In this document: piece by piece, positions 8,154 through 16,471 of the stretch | Numbering within the stretch: the stretch's first letter is position 1 | Layout of the letters: each line of letters begins with the position of its first letter | DNA from: Kribbella sp. VKM Ac-2569 | GTDB taxonomy: Bacteria; Actinomycetota; Actinomycetes; Propionibacteriales; Kribbellaceae | Direction: 5' to 3' | NCBI RefSeq assembly: GCF_004216905.1 | Contig: NZ_SGXJ01000004.1 | Location: 372,001-436,000 of the forward strand | DNA length: 64,000 nt | Position numbers and translations under genes: made by a program | Notes under the pieces: model-generated | The model's input: only the letters and a program-made list of their open reading frames with translations | Databases searched by the model: none | What the model was told of the DNA's origin: nothing

Positions 8154-8720
8154 TCAGCTTTTTGCTTCGAGATTCAGCAAGAATCGTTTTGCGTCGAGGC
8201 CCCCGGCGTACCCGGTGAGCGCACCGTTCGCGCCGACGACCCGGTGGCAGGGCAGGACGACGCAGACCGGGTTCGCGCCCAGCGCCGTACCGACCGCGCG
8301 CGCCGCCTTGGGCTTGTCGATGTCGGCGGCAACAGTTCCGTACGTCGTCGTCGCGCCGTACCTGGTGTGTGTCGGCAGATCCGTGAGCACAAGTCGCTGG
8401 AACGGTGTCGCCAGCGCGAGGTCCACCTCCAGATCGAAGGCGTGACGACTGCCGGACAGGTACTCATCGAGTTGCCGTCGTACGTCGTCCAGCGGCCGAG
8501 GCTGCCGTAGTACCCGTGGCGAGACGGCCCGGGCGAGCCGCGTGGTCATCGTCTCCTCGTCGTCGAACGAGCTGGCGACGACCAGCCCGTGCGTGATCGC
8601 GAGCAGCATCGTCCCGATCGGGGTGTCGTGCAGTGTGTAGGCGACGTCGGCGTCGGGCAGGACGGGTGGTTTCAGGTCAGTGGTGCTGAGCCGGGTCAGC
8701 CGGCTCTCGAGATCAGTCAT
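8154..8720 (-). CDS. ogt: Methylated-DNA--[protein]-cysteine S-methyltransferase
   Basis: A 188-residue O6-alkylguanine-DNA alkyltransferase. The active-site motif PCHRV has acceptor Cys158, preceded by ARAVGTALGANP and followed by GYAGGLDAKRFLLNLE, all standard for Ogt. It repairs O6-methylguanine by irreversible transfer of the alkyl group to the cysteine. Its start lies eight bases inside the upstream ECF sigma-factor gene, so the two form an operon. Confidence 0.92.
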   Translation of the reverse strand: MTDLESRLTRLSTTDLKPPVLPDADVAYTLHDTPIGTMLLAITHGLVVASSFDDEETMTTRLARAVSPRVLRQPRPLDDVRRQLDEYLSGSRHAFDLEVDLALATPFQRLVLTDLPTHTRYGATTTYGTVAADIDKPKAARAVGTALGANPVCVVLPCHRVVGANGALTGYAGGLDAKRFLLNLEAKS

Positions 8721-9204
8721 CGTGTACTCCGAGTTTCGTGCGCAGGGTCGCCAGCGCGTCGCTGACGAGCCGGCGCGACGCGGCGGGCGTGGTATCCAGA
8801 GCGGCGGCCACGCCGTGGTGGTCCAGGTCGCCGACGTACTTGAGCGTGATCGCGAAGCGTTGCCGCTCCGGGAGTTCGTTGACCGCCCGCCACAGGTCGG
8901 GATCCGGCCACGCCGCGGCCTCCGGTCCGTCGACCGCGACCGGAGGCGCCTCGTCCAGCGGGCGCTGCGGTTTCCGCGCCCGGTGTACGTCGGTCGCGCA
9001 CCGGGCGGTGATGGTGAGGACCCAGCTGCGCAGGTTCTTCGCCGAGGTCAGCGCCGGGTACGCCGCATACGCCTTCTCCCAGGCGCGCTGCGCGACGTCG
9101 TCGCCGTCCTGACCGGCCATCGCCCGCGCCAGCCTGGCGACATCCCGCCAGTGTGCGTCGATCAGCGCCTGGAACGGCGGCAACCCGACCTTCTCCCGAG
9201 TCAT
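8713..9204 (-). CDS. ECF-type RNA polymerase sigma factor
   Basis: A 163-residue sigma-70 family protein with region 2 at about 10-75 (FQALIDAHWRDVARLARAMAGQDGDDVAQRAWEKAY) and a region 4 helix-turn-helix near the C-terminus (LPERQRFAITLKYVGDLDHHGVAAALDTTPAASRRLVSDAL). No anti-sigma gene is adjacent. The stop overlaps the ogt start, so the sigma factor and the DNA-repair gene are co-expressed, as seen for several actinobacterial ECF/Ogt pairs. ATG 9204 is preferred; GTG 9222 would add six residues, and neither has an obvious Shine-Dalgarno sequence. Confidence 0.82.
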   Translation of the reverse strand: MTREKVGLPPFQALIDAHWRDVARLARAMAGQDGDDVAQRAWEKAYAAYPALTSAKNLRSWVLTITARCATDVHRARKPQRPLDEAPPVAVDGPEAAAWPDPDLWRAVNELPERQRFAITLKYVGDLDHHGVAAALDTTPAASRRLVSDALATLRTKLGVHDD

Positions 9205-9256
9205 CACGTAAGTAGAACGCACCGCGGCTTTCCGGTGTGAGTCCGGATCCCGAGAT

Positions 9257-9277
9257 TGTCTAGTTAGCCGATAGACA
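9257..9277. promoter_or_regulatory. Inverted repeat TGTCTA-N9-TAGACA upstream of cysteine leader
   Basis: Perfect 6-bp arms at 9257-9262 and 9272-9277 lie 20 bases before the leader-peptide ATG, in the expected promoter region of the organosulfur operon. It may be the binding site of a sulfur regulator or overlap the promoter. The identity of the regulator is not visible. Confidence 0.45.
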
Positions 9278-9297
9278 TTGATGCGAAGATAGCTGAC

Positions 9298-9369
9298 ATG
9301 ACGACGACACTCCTCACCCGCCGTCGCGTCATCGATCTGCTGCGGACGGCGAGCGCCACCTGTCGGTGA
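9298..9369 (+). CDS. Leader peptide (cysteine-type attenuator) of organosulfur operon
   Basis: A 23-residue open reading frame (ATG 9298 to TGA 9369). It begins MTTTLLTRRRVIDLLR and ends SATCR. Short peptides with a basic T-R-R-R motif and a terminal Cys-Arg are a known actinobacterial class of putative leader peptides found upstream of sulfur-assimilation genes. They are thought to sense cysteine supply by ribosome stalling at the Cys codon (TGT here, third sense codon position from the end including Arg). Downstream, GAGGC (9395-9399) and GCCTC (9412-9416) can form a short stem before the flavin reductase RBS. I see no classic poly-T terminator, so control could be translational. Confidence 0.8.
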   Translation: MTTTLLTRRRVIDLLRTASATCR

Positions 9370-9461
9370 CCCGTTCTCTCATTGCCGCCTGCATGAGGCC
9401 TGTCTGATCACGCCTCTCACACACATCACCTGTGGTCCCTGCCCCGTTCCGAGGGAGAGAC

Positions 9462-10004
9462 ATGTCTGTACCTGCCCTGAATCGTCCTGCACTGGCCGTA
9501 GTACCCGATCGATCCGAGGAACGGGTGGTGGACGCCGACGTCTACCGCTCCGTGTTTCGTCGCCACGCCGCCGGCGTCGTGGTGATCACCGCGGACGCCG
9601 GGCACGGTCCCGTCGGCTTCACCGCCACTTCGCTGGTCTCGATCAGCCTGCTGCCGCCGCTGGTCTCGTTCGCGATCGCGACCAGCGCCTCCAGCTGGCC
9701 GACCGTGAGTACGGCGAGCAGCGTGGTGATCAACTTCCTGTCCGCCGACCAGCACGCGATCGCCGGCCGGTTCGCCACCAGCGGGATCGACCGGTTCGCC
9801 GAACCGACCCGCTGGTCGCGGCTGGCCACCGGCGAGCCCGCGCTCGACGACGCCCCGAGCTTCCTCCGCGCGCAGATCGCGCACCGTTTCGCCGTCGGCG
9901 ACCACTACCTGGTCGTCGCTCGCCTCGCCACCCATACCGAACGTCGTGAGCACGAGCCGCTGCTCTACCACGACGGCCGCTACGCGAAAGCACACCATGT
10001 CTAG
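9462..10004 (+). CDS. Flavin reductase family protein
   Basis: A 180-residue flavin reductase-like (FMN-binding split-barrel) protein. The core HAAGVVVITADAGHGPVGFTATSLVSISLLPPLVSFAI (about 34-72) and the strands AQIAHRFAVGDHYLVVARL are typical. Such enzymes use NAD(P)H to make free FMNH2 for a partner two-component monooxygenase, which is encoded four genes downstream. ATG 9462 follows GAGGGAGAG. The stop overlaps the lipoprotein start by eight bases. It is the first structural gene after the leader peptide. Confidence 0.88.
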   Translation: MSVPALNRPALAVVPDRSEERVVDADVYRSVFRRHAAGVVVITADAGHGPVGFTATSLVSISLLPPLVSFAIATSASSWPTVSTASSVVINFLSADQHAIAGRFATSGIDRFAEPTRWSRLATGEPALDDAPSFLRAQIAHRFAVGDHYLVVARLATHTERREHEPLLYHDGRYAKAHHV

Positions 10005-11040
10005 AAAACGCCTCTTCTCCGCCCTCGCCCTGCTCGCGCTCGTCACCGGTTGCGGCAGTAATGCTGCCGCGGACGGCGCCGCCAAGCTCTCGCTGGACGC
10101 TCCGCTCCCGACCACGGTCCCGGACGGCGCCAAGATCGTCGTCGGCGATCCCGCCACCGAGGTCGCCCTGAAGCTCTCGGGCCAGTACGACAAGGTCTCG
10201 AAGTACGTCCAGTTCGCCAACCTGAGCGGCGGTCCGCAGACCACCGAGGCGTTCCGGGCGCATGCGCTCGACCTCGGCTCGGTCGCCGAGATCCCGTCGA
10301 TCCACGCGACCTGGACCGGTCTGCACGTCAAGATCGTCGCCTCCAAGTTCCGGCAGGACCCGATCGGCCACCCGATCTACAAGCTCGGCATCGCGCCGGG
10401 GGTTTCGGTGAAGACGCTCGGCGACCTGCGCGACAAGAAGATCGCCTACAGCCCTGGGCAGGCGCAGGGCGCGCTGATCCTGAAGGTGCTGAAGAAGGCC
10501 GGGCTGACCAAGGAGGACGTCAAGCTGGTCGAGCTGCCCAGCACCGGTGACGTCTACACGCAGGCCCTCGCCGGCAAGCAGGTCGACGTCGCGCCGATCG
10601 GCGGCGTACAGATCAAGCGGTATCTGGCGAAGTACGGCAAGGACGGCGCCGGCACGATCGACCACGGCCTGCGCGACGACGCAGGCCACCTCTACGGTCC
10701 GGTCGAGTCCCTCGAGGACCCGGCGAAAGCCGCCGCGATCCGCGCGTACGTCGCTGCCTGGGGTGTCGCCCAGAACTGGATCGACAAGCACCCCAAGGAA
10801 TGGATCCAGGGGTACTACGTGAAGGACCAGGGGCTGAGCGCCGCCGACGGGCAGTGGCTGGTCGACAACGCCGGTCACCCGGACATCCCGGCGGACTGGA
10901 GCGACGCGATCGAGCGTCAGCAGCAGACCATCGAGCTGCTCGCCAAGGAGACCGGCAACAAGGTGATCCAGGCCAAGGACCTGTACGACCTGCGGTTCCA
11001 GACCGTGGCCGCGGACGCGATCAAGGGAGGCGCCAAATGA
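9997..11040 (+). CDS. ABC transporter substrate-binding lipoprotein (sulfonate/organosulfur type)
   Basis: A 347-residue lipoprotein. The signal peptide MSRKRLFSALALLALVTGC carries the lipobox with Cys19, so the mature protein is anchored to the outer face of the membrane. The body resembles the SsuA/TauA/NMT1-like class (LDLGSVAEIPSIHATWTGLHVKIVA, then GDLRDKKIAYSPGQAQG), which binds aliphatic sulfonates, taurine or thiamine precursors. The cysteine-type leader and the flavin-dependent monooxygenase in the operon favour an organosulfur ligand. Start and stop both overlap neighbouring genes. Confidence 0.87.
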   Translation: MSRKRLFSALALLALVTGCGSNAAADGAAKLSLDAPLPTTVPDGAKIVVGDPATEVALKLSGQYDKVSKYVQFANLSGGPQTTEAFRAHALDLGSVAEIPSIHATWTGLHVKIVASKFRQDPIGHPIYKLGIAPGVSVKTLGDLRDKKIAYSPGQAQGALILKVLKKAGLTKEDVKLVELPSTGDVYTQALAGKQVDVAPIGGVQIKRYLAKYGKDGAGTIDHGLRDDAGHLYGPVESLEDPAKAAAIRAYVAAWGVAQNWIDKHPKEWIQGYYVKDQGLSAADGQWLVDNAGHPDIPADWSDAIERQQQTIELLAKETGNKVIQAKDLYDLRFQTVAADAIKGGAK

Positions 11041-11873
11041 GCGCGACCACGCTGCCCGGACTGCGGCAGCGCACGGCCTCGGCTCCCGTCGTACGGCGCC
11101 GGCGTCTCGGACCCGGGAAGCCGATCAGGTTCGGGGCCGCGATCGGCCCGGTGCTGCTGCTGGTGATCTGGAGCATCGGATCCGCCACCGGTTGGATCGA
11201 CCAACGAGTACTGTCCGCGCCGTGGACCGTGGTGACCACGGCCGGCGACCTGATCGCCGACGGCCGCCTGCAGTCGAACCTGTGGACGTCCGCGCAGCGG
11301 GCGCTGATCGGTCTCGCGTTCGGCATCGTGCTGGGCGTGGTCCTCGCGCTGATCTCCGGCCTGTCCCGGCTCGGTGAGGCGGTCCTCGACGGGCCGATCC
11401 AGATCAAGCGCGCGATCCCGTCGCTGGCGCTGCTGCCGCTGCTGATCCTCTGGCTCGGCATCGGCGAGTCGATGAAGATCGTCACCATCCTGCTCGGGGT
11501 GTTCGTGCCGATCTACATCCACACCCACAACGGCCTGCGCACCATCGACAGCCGGTACGTCGAACTCGCGCAGACCGTCGGCCTGTCGCAGTGGGAGTTC
11601 ATCCGGCGCGTGGTCCTGCCGGGCGCACTGCCCGGGTTCCTGCTCGGGCTGCGGTTCGCGGTGACCGGCGCGTGGTTGTCGCTGGTCGTCGTCGAGCAGA
11701 TCAACTCCACCAGCGGCATCGGCTACATGATGGAACTGGCCCGCACGTACGGGCAGACCGACATCATCATCGTCGGCCTGGTCGTCTACGGCATCCTCGG
11801 CCTGCTGTCCGACGCGGTCGTCCGCCTGATCCAGAGGAGGGCCTTGTCATGGCGACGAACGTTGGCCTCGTAA
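11037..11873 (+). CDS. ABC transporter permease (SsuC/TauC-like)
   Basis: A 278-residue inner-membrane permease of the BPD_transp_1 class. About six hydrophobic segments begin near residue 37, and the EAA loop is read in VELAQTVGLSQWEFIRRVVLPGALPGFLLGLRFAVTGAWL, the region that contacts the ATPase. SLVVVEQINSTSGIGYMMELARTY is typical of sulfonate/nitrate permeases. The start overlaps the upstream stop (ATGA). Confidence 0.9.
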   Translation: MSATTLPGLRQRTASAPVVRRRRLGPGKPIRFGAAIGPVLLLVIWSIGSATGWIDQRVLSAPWTVVTTAGDLIADGRLQSNLWTSAQRALIGLAFGIVLGVVLALISGLSRLGEAVLDGPIQIKRAIPSLALLPLLILWLGIGESMKIVTILLGVFVPIYIHTHNGLRTIDSRYVELAQTVGLSQWEFIRRVVLPGALPGFLLGLRFAVTGAWLSLVVVEQINSTSGIGYMMELARTYGQTDIIIVGLVVYGILGLLSDAVVRLIQRRALSWRRTLAS

Positions 11874-12559
11874 CCGTTCAGGTCCGCGACCTGGTACGCC
11901 GGTACGACGACCGCGCCGTCCTGGACGGAGTGGACCTGGACATCGAACCGGGTGAGTTCGTCGCCCTGCTGGGCAAGAGCGGATCCGGTAAGAGCACGCT
12001 GCTGCGGGCCCTGGCCGGTCTGGATCACGACGTCGAAGGATCCGGTGAGCTCGCCGTACCGGAGAACGTCTCGGTCGTCTTCCAGGACTCCCGGTTGTTG
12101 CCGTGGGCAAGAGTGCACGAGAACGTCATGCTCGGTCTGAGCGGTGCGGACGAGCGCGGGCGGCAGAGCCTCGAGGAGGTCGGGCTGGCCGGCCGCGAGA
12201 AGGCTTGGCCGAACGAGTTGTCCGGTGGTGAGCAGCAGCGGGTCGCGTTGGCGCGGTCGCTGGTGCGGGAGCCGGAGCTGTTGCTCGCCGACGAGCCGTT
12301 CGGTGCGCTGGACGCGCTGACCCGGTTGAAGATGCACGTGTTGCTGCGGAAGTTGTGCGCCGCGCATCAACCCGCCGTACTGCTGGTGACGCACGACGTC
12401 GACGAGGCGATCGTGCTGGCCGATCGGGTGATCGTGCTCGACGCCGGCCGGATCGTCGCCGAGGAGACCATCACGTTGCCGGCGCCGCGCAGTGCGGCCG
12501 ATCCAGGATTCGCCGCGGTCCGTTCGCGGCTTCTCGACGCTTTGGGAGTTTCGGTATGA
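11849..12559 (+). CDS. ABC transporter ATP-binding protein (SsuB/TauB-like)
   Basis: A 236-residue ABC ATPase. Walker A is GKSGSGKST, the signature is LSGGEQQRVALARSLV, Walker B is LLLADEPFG with the D-loop ALDALTR, and the switch His lies in LVTHDVDEA. It energises the permease encoded just before it. ATG 11849 is supported by AGAGGAGG 8 bases upstream and lies 25 bases inside the permease gene. Confidence 0.92.
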   Translation: MATNVGLVTVQVRDLVRRYDDRAVLDGVDLDIEPGEFVALLGKSGSGKSTLLRALAGLDHDVEGSGELAVPENVSVVFQDSRLLPWARVHENVMLGLSGADERGRQSLEEVGLAGREKAWPNELSGGEQQRVALARSLVREPELLLADEPFGALDALTRLKMHVLLRKLCAAHQPAVLLVTHDVDEAIVLADRVIVLDAGRIVAEETITLPAPRSAADPGFAAVRSRLLDALGVSV

Positions 12560-13893
12560 GTAGGCAGTTGCACCTGAACGCGTTCCTGATGAGCACCGGG
12601 CACCACGAGGCATCCTGGCGGCTGCCGGAGGCCGATCCGTTCGCGAATACCTCGGTGGCGCACTACCAGGCCCTGGCGCAGCTGGCCGAGCGCGGCAAGT
12701 TCGACTCGATCTTCTTCGCGGACTCGCCGGTGCTGTTCGGCAACGTCGGGCGGCGCCCGGCCGGTTCGCTCGAACCGACCGTGTTGCTTACCGCGATCGC
12801 GGCCGCCACGTCCCGGATCGGGCTGATCGCCACGGCGTCGACGACGTACAACGAGCCGTTCAACCTGGCGCGGCGGTTCGCCAGCGTGGACCACGTGAGC
12901 GGTGGGCGTGCGGGCTGGAACGTGGTCACCACCGCGGGTCCGGAGGCGGCGCGCAACTTCAATCTGGCAGATCAGCCGGCGCATGCGGAGCGGTACGACC
13001 GCGCGGCCGAGTTCCTCGAGGTCGCGTACAAGCTCTGGGACTCGTGGCAGGACGATGCCGCGATCGCGGACAAGGCCGAGGGCGTCTGGGCGGTCCAGGA
13101 CCGGGTGCAGCCGATCGACCACGTCGGCCGGCACTTCCAGGTTCGCGGGCCGCTGAACCTGCCGCGGTCGCCGCAGGGGCACCCGCTGATCGTTCAGGCC
13201 GGGTCGTCCGAGGACGGCAAGGGGCTGGCGGCGCGGTACGCCGAGGCGGTGTTCACCGCTCAGCAGACGCTGGAGGACGCGCAGGACTTCTACCGGGACC
13301 TGAAGGCGCGTACGGCGGCGCTCGGGCGGGACCCGGAGACGATCAAGATCCTGCCGGGAATCGTGCCGGTGATCGGATCCACGGTCGAGGAGGCCCAGCG
13401 CCTGGAGCGGCAGCTGGACGAGCTGATCCGGCCGGAGTACGCGCGGTTGCAGCTGGCGAAGACGCTGCGGGTGTCGCCGGAGGACCTGCCGTTCGATCAG
13501 CAGCTCCCGGCGGACCTGCCGGACGAGGACGAGATCGAGGGCGCGAAGAGCCGGTACACGCTGATCGTGACGCTCGCCCGGCGCGAGAACCTGACCGTCC
13601 GCGAGCTGATCGGCCGGCTCGGCGGCGGGCGCGGGCACCGCACGTTCACCGGTACGCCGGAGCAGGTCGCGGACGCGATCCAGCACTGGTTCGAGGCCGG
13701 TGCGGCCGACGGCTTCAACGTGATGCCGCCGGTGCTCCCGTCCGGCCTCGCGGCGTTCGTGGACAAGGTGATCCCGATCCTGCAGGCACGCGGCCTGTTC
13801 CGGACCGAGTACACCGGCACGACACTGCGCGAGCACTACGGCCTGGCGCGGCCCGCCGGCCGGACTCCTGAGCTGCAGGAAGCGACTGCCTGA
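12556..13893 (+). CDS. LLM-class FMNH2-dependent monooxygenase (NtaA/SnaA/DszA-type)
   Basis: A 445-residue luciferase-like monooxygenase. The opening MSRQLHLNAFLMSTGHHEASWR, FDSIFFADSP, the TSRIGLIATASTTYNEPFNLARRFASVDHVSGGRAGWNVVTT region and HPLIVQAGSSEDGK are characteristic of the NtaA/SnaA/DszA/DmoA subgroup. These enzymes use FMNH2 and oxygen to cleave C-S or C-N bonds in sulfones, sulfides or chelators. With the flavin reductase and importer it completes an uptake-and-cleavage pathway; a sulfur substrate is inferred from the cysteine leader. It starts in the ATGA overlap with the ATPase and ends just before a strong terminator. Confidence 0.9.
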   Translation: MSRQLHLNAFLMSTGHHEASWRLPEADPFANTSVAHYQALAQLAERGKFDSIFFADSPVLFGNVGRRPAGSLEPTVLLTAIAAATSRIGLIATASTTYNEPFNLARRFASVDHVSGGRAGWNVVTTAGPEAARNFNLADQPAHAERYDRAAEFLEVAYKLWDSWQDDAAIADKAEGVWAVQDRVQPIDHVGRHFQVRGPLNLPRSPQGHPLIVQAGSSEDGKGLAARYAEAVFTAQQTLEDAQDFYRDLKARTAALGRDPETIKILPGIVPVIGSTVEEAQRLERQLDELIRPEYARLQLAKTLRVSPEDLPFDQQLPADLPDEDEIEGAKSRYTLIVTLARRENLTVRELIGRLGGGRGHRTFTGTPEQVADAIQHWFEAGAADGFNVMPPVLPSGLAAFVDKVIPILQARGLFRTEYTGTTLREHYGLARPAGRTPELQEATA

Positions 13894-13900
13894 GGTCGTC

Positions 13901-13934
13901 GTTGAGGGTCCCGTCAGGTGGCGGGACCCTCAAC
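13901..13934. terminator. Terminator hairpin between convergent genes
   Basis: A 13-bp perfect stem, GTTGAGGGTCCCG (13901-13913) with its complement at 13922-13934, loop of eight bases. It closes the organosulfur operon and overlaps the last codons of the convergent oxidoreductase gene. Confidence 0.8.
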
Positions 13935-14907
13935 TCACTCGTACGACGAGCTTCCCGACCGCCTTGCCGTCCTGCATGATGCGGTGCGCCTCGCCGATCT
14001 CGTCCATCGTGAAGACGCGGTCGATCCGGATCGGGAGCTTGCCGGCCGCGACCAGGTCGACGTACCGCTGGAACGCGGCCGCGGGCAGGTCCGAGCTCTC
14101 GCCGCCGTACGCCGTCAGCCGGACACCGTTCGGGAGGTATCCGATCGGATAGAAGTCCGGAATCGTCCAGGAGTCGCTGAGCATTCCGGTGAAACACACC
14201 GTGCCGTGCACCGCGGTTGCCCGGAGCGTGTCCGGCAGGACATTCGTCCCGACCAGTTCGAGGGCCGCGTGAACGCCGCTCGGACGAATCTCGCGGACCT
14301 TCTGCGCAACGTTGCCGTCGTCAACGATCGGATGGTCGACACCGAGTTCCCGCAGTACGTCGACCCGCTGCGGATTGCGCGTCGTCGAGAAGACGGTCAG
14401 CCCGTGTTCCTTCGCCAGTACGGCGGCCGCCACTCCAACGGACGACGTACCGCCGCGGACCAGCAGCGCCTGCCCCGGCTCGATCCCGAGGCCGGTGTGG
14501 AGCGAGCCGTGCGCGGTCTGCAACATCTCCGGCAGCGCGCCAAGGGTCGCCCAGTCGAGGTCGGTGGTCACCGGGACCACCGACGACGCCGGTACGACGG
14601 TGTACTCGGCGTACCCGCCGTCGTACTCGCGGCCCATCCCGCCCATCATCGCGACCACCTGCTGCCCCGCCGTGAACTCGCCGCCCGGCGCCAGGTCGAC
14701 CGTCCCCGCCGCCTCGATCCCGGGGATCACCGGGAACCGCGCGTTCGTCGCGAGCCCCGCGCGGAGGTGGTACTCCGACCGGTTCAGGCCGAACGCCTCC
14801 ACCTTGATCCGCACCCATCCGTCCGGCGGCTCAGGCACCGTGACCCGCCGTACCCGAAGTTCTTCCGGCTCCACCGGCCCGTCCAGCACGATCGCCCGCA
14901 TGTCCAT
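13930..14907 (-). CDS. Zinc-binding-family alcohol dehydrogenase / quinone oxidoreductase
   Basis: A medium-chain dehydrogenase/reductase of about 325 residues. The GroES-like N-terminal half has VKVEAFGLNRSEYHLRAG and FPVIPGIEAAGTV; the nucleotide-binding half has ALLVRGGTSSVGVAAAVLA, the NADPH-type Rossmann motif of quinone reductases. It lacks the catalytic zinc ligand cysteines of alcohol dehydrogenases, so a zinc-independent NADPH-dependent reductase is more likely. The start is uncertain among ATG 14919, 14907 and 14901; 14907 is a compromise. It is divergent from the glycerophosphodiesterase gene. Confidence 0.8.
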   Translation of the reverse strand: MDMRAIVLDGPVEPEELRVRRVTVPEPPDGWVRIKVEAFGLNRSEYHLRAGLATNARFPVIPGIEAAGTVDLAPGGEFTAGQQVVAMMGGMGREYDGGYAEYTVVPASSVVPVTTDLDWATLGALPEMLQTAHGSLHTGLGIEPGQALLVRGGTSSVGVAAAVLAKEHGLTVFSTTRNPQRVDVLRELGVDHPIVDDGNVAQKVREIRPSGVHAALELVGTNVLPDTLRATAVHGTVCFTGMLSDSWTIPDFYPIGYLPNGVRLTAYGGESSDLPAAAFQRYVDLVAAGKLPIRIDRVFTMDEIGEAHRIMQDGKAVGKLVVRVS

Positions 14908-14946
14908 GTCGGCAATCATCACCTGCCGTGTGAAAGAGTTTCTTCC

Positions 14947-15771
14947 ATGGGGAAGCTCCCACGGGTGGTCGCGCACCGCGGTGCCAGCGACGTAAACCCC
15001 GAACACACGCTGGCGGCGTACCAACGAGCGATCGATGTCGGCGCGGACGGGCTGGAGTGCGACGTCCGGCTGACCGCCGACGGCCATCTGGTCTGCGTCC
15101 ACGACCGCCGGATCGAGCGCACCTCGAACGGCCGTGGCGTGCTGTCCACGATGAGCCTCGACGAGCTGGAGAAGTACGACTGGGGCTCCTGGAAGCGCCC
15201 GTGGGCCGAGCTCGACGACGAGGCCGAACTGCCCGGTCTCGACGTCCGGAAGGTGCTCACGCTCGACACGCTGCTCGCGACCGTGCGGGACGCGGGCCGG
15301 CCGGTCGAGCTGGCGATCGAGACCAAGCACCCGACCAGGTACGCCGGGCTGGTCGAGCGGCGCCTGATCGAGGCCCTCGACCGCTTCGGCTGGGCGCATC
15401 CGAAGGTCGGAACGGAGTCGCCGGCCCGGGTGATGAGCTTCTCCTGGCTCTCCCTGCGCCGGATGCGTACGCTCGCGCCCGGCCTGCGCACCGTCCTGCT
15501 GATGGACCGCGTCCCGCTGCGCTTCCGGGACGGCTCGCTACCGACCGGTGTTTCGTACGCCGGACCAAGCCTGGAGATCGTCAGCGCACACCCTGAGTAC
15601 GTCGATCGCGCGCACAAGCACGGACATCAGGTCCACGTTTGGACCGTGAACGCCGAGAACGACATCCGGCACTGCCACGAGATCGGCGTCGACGCCGTGA
15701 TCAGCGACCGTCCCGACGTCGCGTTGCGGGTCCTCGCCGAAGGGTCGGAAGAGGTAGGACGCCGTACCTGA
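14947..15771 (+). CDS. Glycerophosphodiester phosphodiesterase
   Basis: A 274-residue GDPD TIM-barrel protein. The N-terminal VVAHRGASDVNPEHTLAAY holds the catalytic His and the Arg; GLECDVRLTADGHLVCVHD supplies the metal-binding Glu/Asp and second catalytic His; VHVWTVNAEND and GVDAVISDRPD close the barrel. It hydrolyses glycerophosphodiesters to glycerol-3-phosphate and an alcohol. No signal peptide is seen, so it acts in the cytoplasm. It stands alone. Confidence 0.92.
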   Translation: MGKLPRVVAHRGASDVNPEHTLAAYQRAIDVGADGLECDVRLTADGHLVCVHDRRIERTSNGRGVLSTMSLDELEKYDWGSWKRPWAELDDEAELPGLDVRKVLTLDTLLATVRDAGRPVELAIETKHPTRYAGLVERRLIEALDRFGWAHPKVGTESPARVMSFSWLSLRRMRTLAPGLRTVLLMDRVPLRFRDGSLPTGVSYAGPSLEIVSAHPEYVDRAHKHGHQVHVWTVNAENDIRHCHEIGVDAVISDRPDVALRVLAEGSEEVGRRT

Positions 15772-15782
15772 CCTGCGGGTTT

Positions 15783-15819
15783 GTGACACGCCGGGACAAA
15801 ATTGTGTGGCTTGTGTCAC
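15783..15819. promoter_or_regulatory. Inverted repeat GTGACAC/GTGTCAC
   Basis: GTGACAC (15783-15789) and GTGTCAC (15813-15819) are exact complements separated by 23 bases, in the 240-base gap before the RsbW-like gene. It could be an operator or a weak terminator of the phosphodiesterase gene; nothing else recognisable lies in the gap. Confidence 0.3.
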
Positions 15820-16011
15820 GCAGTCCGGATACGTAGCGAGGCGAATGCGGGCGGTTATTGCAACGTTCAATACCGTCGATTTCATCACGGTTTCCGAGTG
15901 TTTAGGCGTGATCTTCGCTCGTCTTTGTAACGGAATATCCGCGGGTGTTTTCCGGGCCGGGATCGTGGGGAGAAGTTCTGGTGGCTGAACCGATCATCGA
16001 GGAGACCCTGC

Positions 16012-16428
16012 TTGTCCTCTGCGACCCTGCCCGCCGACGTGAGCGTTGTGGACGTCGTACTGCCGCATGAAGTGTCCGCGGTAGCGGACGCCCGACGCCG
16101 TCTGGCCGCCTACCTGAAGCGCTACCGGGTCACCGAAGGCGCGCGTGAGGACGCGCAGTTGGTGCTCTCGGAGCTGCTCTCCAACGCGATCCGGTACGCG
16201 CCTCCGCTGCCGGCCGGTGAGGTGCGGGCCGCGTGGTGGATCGACCGGGCCGGGATCCATGTCGAGGTCACCGACGGACGCGGCGACACCGAGCCGCAGC
16301 GGATCACCGACCCGCATCCGGAGTCGGTCGGCGGCCGCGGCCTGGCCATCGTCGACGTCCTCACCTCCAGCTGGGACGTCCGCACCGCCGCCCGCCACCG
16401 CACGGTCCACGCGATCGTCCCGAGCTAG
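16012..16428 (+). CDS. RsbW-like anti-sigma factor kinase (HATPase)
   Basis: A 138-residue GHKL ATPase domain protein. The N-box is LVLSELLSNAIRYA (about 45-58), the G1 box is VEVTDGRGD and the G2 region is GGRGLAIVDVL. Single-domain proteins of this type in actinobacteria are RsbW/SpoIIAB-like serine kinases that hold sigma factors or phosphorylate anti-anti-sigma proteins. No STAS-domain or sigma gene is adjacent, so the partner is elsewhere. The start is TTG at 16012: GAGGAG ends about eight bases upstream, and no ATG/GTG fits. Confidence 0.85.
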   Translation: MSSATLPADVSVVDVVLPHEVSAVADARRRLAAYLKRYRVTEGAREDAQLVLSELLSNAIRYAPPLPAGEVRAAWWIDRAGIHVEVTDGRGDTEPQRITDPHPESVGGRGLAIVDVLTSSWDVRTAARHRTVHAIVPS

Positions 16429-16471
16429 CGAGTTGGCCCTCACATACCCTCGGCTGTAAGACTGCGGGGTT

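Noticed and set aside
14908..15399. Upstream extension of the quinone-oxidoreductase frame on the minus strand
   Set aside because: It runs antisense through the glycerophosphodiesterase gene and is Arg/Pro/Gly-rich shadow coding; the oxidoreductase family begins at MRAIVLD near 14901-14919.
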